Assembly: GCA_018398765.1 (NCBI GenBank)
Contig: JAHBMJ010001417.1
Span: 20,001 to 31,138 of the forward strand
From: Chromera velia
Lineage: Eukaryota; Sar; Chromeraceae
DNA: 11,138 bases
Direction of reading: 5' to 3'
Below, piece by piece: positions 8,138-11,138 of this stretch (positions within the stretch are counted from its first letter, which is position 1; every line of letters begins with the position of its first letter). The translations under genes and the position numbers were made by a program. The notes beneath the pieces are model-generated. The model searched no databases. It was not told where the DNA came from and was given only the letters and a program-made list of their open reading frames with translations.

Positions 8138-10027
8138 TTAGGAACAATTAACTCTAGAAAACGGAGAGGAAGAAAAAGACTCCAAAACTGGAGGTCTGCC
8201 AACAAATCTGTTTCCTTTTTGCAGGTTCTCCTTTTTCCACAACGGTTGGAGGTTTGAATAATGGAGACGGGCGATTTGAGTCTCTGCATCCGGTCTCTTT
8301 CCATCAAGATCCGGGTACATAATGGGAGTGATGTGGTCGACATGCCAGTGGGTCCCGTAGTTATTCCATGACATTCCGGGATGTTTGGGAAAGTCTTTCT
8401 CCAAGTGGGATTTCAGATCAGGGTAGGAACACCCGAGATACTCGTGGGTACGTTGGCGTTTGGGAAACGGTTTCCCTTCTCGAACATTGGCGAGACATTT
8501 TTGAACTGTCGACTGGGTGATTCTTTTCAGCCTAAACGGAATGTCCTCCTTATATCTTTGCCGCTTTTGCTGCGATTCTCGCTGTCTCCTCTCAACAAAA
8601 GCAGGATTGTCCTTTTGACAGTCGGCACAACGACTTCTGATCCGTTGGTGCTCACAAATGGCACTTCCTCCGCAGTCTTTACAGGTCGAACGAATGCGGC
8701 CGTGCTCGCAAATTTGGTTGCCTTTGCATTCTCGGCATCTGCTTCGTATGCGGCCGTGTTCGCAAACGCTCCTGCCCCCACATTGGGAGCAAATATATTT
8801 GATGCGCCCGTGCACACAAAATGCGTTTCCACCGCAGTCTCTGCAAAGATCTCTCCTGCGTCCATGTTCACAAATACCGCTACCACCACAGTCTTTGCAA
8901 TACGTCCGTTTCCGGCCATGTACGCAGATCGCACTGCCTCCGCAGTCCCTGCACTGATGACGTTGACGACCATGCTCGCAAATTCCATCCCCACCACATT
9001 CTTTACAATAGCGCCTTCTGCGCCCATGCTCACAAATCTCTTTCCCGCCGCAAATTTGGCAAAGACGACGATCGCGTCCATGCACACAAAGAGCGCTCCC
9101 GCCGCAAAGCATGCAGTATCGTCGCTGGCGGCCGTGCTCGCACATTGCACTGCCGCCACAATCTCTGCAATAGCGTCTGTCACGACCATGCTCGCAGACT
9201 CCCTTTCCACCGCACTCCCTGCAGTGATAACGCCGCCTTCCGTGAGGACAGCGATTGCTTGCTTTTTTTGTTGAAGATGCGGAGACTGAAATACTGCCCT
9301 CGGAGTTGTCCTCAGCTTCAGAAATTGCAGTCCTGCCGACAATCCCTTTCTTTCGTACATAGCTCTGAGAAGGCACCAGAGTCGCACCCACAGACTTGGA
9401 ACAGCAAAACCGGGGTTGGAAGTACAGTCTGTCATTTGGGGAAGCACAAGTTTTCAGACCCCCATAATCAATACCGGACCCTCCCCGCTGTAGACTCAAA
9501 AGGTTTGCAGGAATGTTTATGGGACGGACATCGGCTTGATCTCTTTTGCAAATGTGAAGCTCATGCTTTGCTGAACCATGTACAAGGCAACGCCCGCTCG
9601 ACTGCAGGCAAGTGGGGGAACCTTGTGACGGGCCGTCAATAAGTGCTGTACCAGACTGCACTGCGCCTTCTTCATAGTATTGAACTGTACCAGAAACTTG
9701 TTTGGGGTCAATGCATTGCCTTCTGCAGGCCTTCTTCACGTCGCTAGATTCTCCAAGGTTGCACGTGTGTCTGCACCTGTTCGGCGGTTCAAGAATCACG
9801 ACAAGGTCGGCTCGACGATCGAAAGCCGAAGCCGCAGAAACATTGCTCTGTTTTTGAAGGACATACTGCAGTGTAAGGCTGTCAAAATTCTTCACTGCTT
9901 CCCAAAGCGGCTGTTGTGCTGCAGAAGATCGGAGACAGTTGCAGGGGCCGCGCAAGGCTTGAGCAACACGTCTCATTCTGTGTCGGAACAATTCAGTCTC
10001 GCTTATACAGTTGTTGTCCGAACACAT
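8138..10027 (-). CDS. Twelve-module CxHGRxR zinc-knuckle-like protein with C-terminal HNH endonuclease domain
   Basis: A single uninterrupted frame of about 629 residues, stop TAA at 8140-8138. The first ATG in the frame is at 10027; the frame stays open without ATG back to a TAA at 10174-10172, so an upstream exon is possible. Three parts are visible. Residues 1-259 are Ser- and Cys-rich and unrecognised. Residues 260-474 hold twelve 18-residue modules of the form C-x-H-G-R-x-R-x-x-C-x-x-C-G-G-x-x-(I/V); each offers Cys, His, Cys and Cys as likely zinc ligands. A basic, Gln/Arg-rich linker (about 479-495) leads to an HNH-type domain (526-610) with YLGCS, GMSWNNYG, WHVDH and YSNLQPLW. Catalytic residues are D564-H565, N592 and N601, the HNN form common in phage and homing-type nucleases. 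The likely role is binding and nicking or cutting of DNA. All key residues are present, so the gene looks intact. It lacks introns, unlike both neighbours. The function of the modules and the target are unknown. Confidence 0.82.
   Translation of the reverse strand: MCSDNNCISETELFRHRMRRVAQALRGPCNCLRSSAAQQPLWEAVKNFDSLTLQYVLQKQSNVSAASAFDRRADLVVILEPPNRCRHTCNLGESSDVKKACRRQCIDPKQVSGTVQYYEEGAVQSGTALIDGPSQGSPTCLQSSGRCLVHGSAKHELHICKRDQADVRPINIPANLLSLQRGGSGIDYGGLKTCASPNDRLYFQPRFCCSKSVGATLVPSQSYVRKKGIVGRTAISEAEDNSEGSISVSASSTKKASNRCPHGRRRYHCRECGGKGVCEHGRDRRYCRDCGGSAMCEHGRQRRYCMLCGGSALCVHGRDRRLCQICGGKEICEHGRRRRYCKECGGDGICEHGRQRHQCRDCGGSAICVHGRKRTYCKDCGGSGICEHGRRRDLCRDCGGNAFCVHGRIKYICSQCGGRSVCEHGRIRSRCRECKGNQICEHGRIRSTCKDCGGSAICEHQRIRSRCADCQKDNPAFVERRQRESQQKRQRYKEDIPFRLKRITQSTVQKCLANVREGKPFPKRQRTHEYLGCSYPDLKSHLEKDFPKHPGMSWNNYGTHWHVDHITPIMYPDLDGKRPDAETQIARLHYSNLQPLWKKENLQKGNRFVGRPPVLESFSSSPFSRVNCS
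8198..8452 (-). other. HNH endonuclease domain
   Basis: The C-terminal domain reads, in order, THEYLGCS, a helical stretch LKSHLEKDF, PGMSWNNYG, THWHVDHITP, an acidic loop, and RLHYSNLQPLWKKENLQKG. This is the usual order in HNH nucleases of phages and large DNA viruses: the beta hairpin carries D-H, the loop N, and the final helix N in place of the third metal-binding His. Confidence 0.85.
8606..9250 (-). repeat. 54-bp coding repeat array: twelve C-x-H-x6-C-x2-C modules
   Basis: Twelve consecutive 18-residue units, starting with CPHGRRRYHC and ending with CEHQRIRSRC. Cys1, His3, Cys10 and Cys13 are invariant in all twelve. Gly4 is kept in eleven (Gln in the last). Arg5 is invariant, and position 7 is Arg except for one Lys. 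The Gly-Gly pair after Cys13 is intact in ten units; the tenth has KG and the twelfth QK. Positions 2, 6, 8, 9, 11, 12 and 15-18 vary. The DNA copies are clearly diverged, so the array is not a fresh tandem duplication. Confidence 0.9.
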
Positions 10028-10208
10028 ACAGAGGGCAGAAGCTCTGGAGTGGCTGAGGACCACTGGGCCGGAGGTATTACCAATCACAACAGGTGACGCA
10101 TTTGTGCGTTCGAAGGTCCAAAGGGGAATGACAAACTTGAAAAGTCAAGCTCTGCGTGCGCTGCCGGATTTTATGCAGCTAGCTATCAATCTCTTTAGTG
10201 ACTCTCAG

Positions 10209-10225
10209 CTATATATATATATATT
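10209..10225. repeat. (TA)n tract upstream of the HNH gene
   Basis: An uninterrupted AT alternation of about 16 bp, some 180 bp upstream of the presumed HNH start codon. It could act as a TATA-like element or be a simple microsatellite. Confidence 0.6.
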
Positions 10226-10258
10226 GATGGGTGTTGCAGGGCGTTTACAGACATGCAG

Positions 10259-10294
10259 TGTAGTGTTGCTTGCAACTGTAGTGTTGCTTGCAAC
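10259..10294. repeat. Perfect tandem duplication of an 18-mer
   Basis: Two identical adjacent copies of TGTAGTGTTGCTTGCAAC (10259-10276 and 10277-10294). Each copy contains GTTGC-TT-GCAAC, a small inverted repeat. The perfect identity implies a recent duplication or constraint. Confidence 0.85.
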
Positions 10295-10301
10295 AATGCA
10301 A

Positions 10302-10365
10302 CATGCATGCATATGTTTCGTTGCATGTCGCAATCCATGGGCGCAGGCATGCATGCATGCATGAT
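10302..10365. repeat. ATGC-type repeats
   Basis: Runs of ATGC/TGCA occur at about 10302-10312 and 10348-10364, and a shorter one recurs at 10679-10689. They are self-complementary and low-complexity, and explain spurious Met/His/Ala/Cys-rich translations in the area. Confidence 0.7.
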
Positions 10366-11111
10366 TCCAAATCAACTTTGCAAGTAAAGATCGAAGGGAC
10401 ACTGCATCAAGAGAAAGGAGAGACGCTAAAGAAATAAGGTCATGCAGGCACCAAGCATTGCCGTTGTGCGTGTTGCACGTCGTATAGCTGCCCAGCTGGG
10501 GGAAAGGGTGCTGGCGCCAAGACTGCTTTCGCATGCACGCAGTGTCCTCGTGTGCAAATTTGGAAACGTTACGTTATACCGCACTCAGACGGCAGAAGCT
10601 TCACTTTCACTTTCGAAACCCTTCTCCAGATCTTGCAGGCGAAGGCCGTCTCTGCGCAGCACTCTTCAACTCCGACAACATGCATGCATGGAAGGTACAC
10701 TGTTCTGTCTTTTCCTGCGACAGCCTTCTTGCAACCACTGTACAGGCAGCCCGGCATGCGAACTGAACATGCTGGACGAAAGGTGTGTAGGTATCCGGCA
10801 AGCTTGCGCTTGTAGTAGACCTAGCTTTCCTCCTGCATTCTGTGTGTTCATGCTCCAAGATGCACTAAATCCAGTTGCCTGATATATTGGCACAGTGGGC
10901 TTCGGCACTCTGCAGTGGGATGTATGGGACTTACCTGGAGGGCTTCTCGTCTGGGTTGAGTGAAAGCTGAAAGAGGCTGCATAATTGATTTTTCAGGGCA
11001 TACTTTGTGTAGACAAATATATGGTTGCAGCCTTCACAGTCAAGACGCAAGCAGCCTCAATCTTGCGGAGAGTGCCTACCGCCTGATCCATGACATTTAC
11101 ATGAAAATGCG

Positions 11112-11138
11112 TCTCTCTCTCTCTCTCTCTCTCTCTCT
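11112..11138. repeat. (TC)n microsatellite at the right edge
   Basis: At least 27 nt of perfect TC alternation continue to the end of the window, so the true length is unknown. Confidence 0.95.

Larger units (their letters stand above)
10088..11138. other. Upstream flank of the HNH gene; no supported gene
   Basis: About 1 kb with no open frame of domain-like content. The longest ATG-initiated frame (10442-10882, plus, 146 codons) has biased Ser/Arg/Cys composition, no motif, and no splice or homology support. The stretch should hold the HNH gene's promoter and perhaps a 5' exon. It carries a (TA)n run, a duplicated 18-mer, ATGC-type repeats and, at the right edge, a (TC)n tract. Confidence 0.4.

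Noticed and set aside
8606-9250. Regularly spaced repeats resembling a CRISPR array
   Set aside because: The period is exactly 54 bp with no unique spacers, and the repeat is explained by an 18-residue protein module. The locus is eukaryotic.
8381-9447. Long open frames of 297 codons (plus, 8381-9274) and 306 codons (minus, 8527-9447) over the module array
   Set aside because: They arise because the 54-bp repeat keeps alternative frames stop-free. Their translations are Ala/Thr/Val-rich with no motif, while the third frame has the invariant Cys/His pattern and the HNH domain.
10085-10087. GTG at 10087 as the start of the HNH protein
   Set aside because: Non-ATG initiation is rare in nuclear genes. 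The ATG at 10027 is the conservative choice, with an upstream exon left open.
7261-10225. A defined transposon with terminal inverted repeats
   Set aside because: The AT-rich left boundary and the (TA)n tract on the right were compared by eye. No matching terminal repeats or target-site duplication were found, so no mobile element is annotated.
10442-10882. A 146-codon plus-strand frame
   Set aside because: The composition is Arg/Ser/Cys-rich, with no domain, no supporting splice structure and self-complementary repeats inside; it is not supported as a gene.

Overview
The window looks like nuclear DNA of a protist with intron-rich genes, most likely a chromerid alga such as Chromera velia. 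That assignment is inference. It rests on many 190-450 bp introns that fix by reading frame, roughly balanced base composition with many microsatellites, a eukaryotic ABCG-type transporter next to a tocopherol-cyclase-like gene, and a zinc-module/HNH gene of a type I associate from memory with chromerids, brown algae, dinoflagellates and giant viruses. No database search was possible.

Layout. (1) Positions 1-2631, minus strand: the 5' part of an ABCG half-transporter gene. Five exons encode a complete, intact nucleotide-binding domain; the membrane domain lies beyond the left edge. (2) 2632-3135: a divergent intergenic/promoter region with a duplicated palindromic motif. (3) 3136-6366, plus strand: an eight-exon gene reconstructing to a 460-residue tocopherol-cyclase-family protein with an N-terminal signal peptide. 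(4) 6367-7260: a non-coding, microsatellite-rich 3' flank. (5) 7261-8137: a sharply AT-richer block with several inverted repeats. (6) 8138-10027, minus strand: an intronless gene of about 629 codons with twelve 18-residue C-x-H-x6-C-x2-C modules followed by a basic linker and an HNH nuclease domain. (7) 10028-11138: the upstream flank of that gene, full of short repeats, with no gene I can support.

The ABCG and cyclase-like genes are divergent and could share a promoter region; nothing else links them functionally. The HNH gene differs from its neighbours: it has no introns, its product is a modular zinc/nuclease protein, and an AT-rich hairpin-bearing block lies at its 3' side. It is the most interesting object here and may descend from a selfish or virus-derived gene. 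The splice sites are also notable: in the reconstructed genes the +3 position of the donor is C or G, never A.
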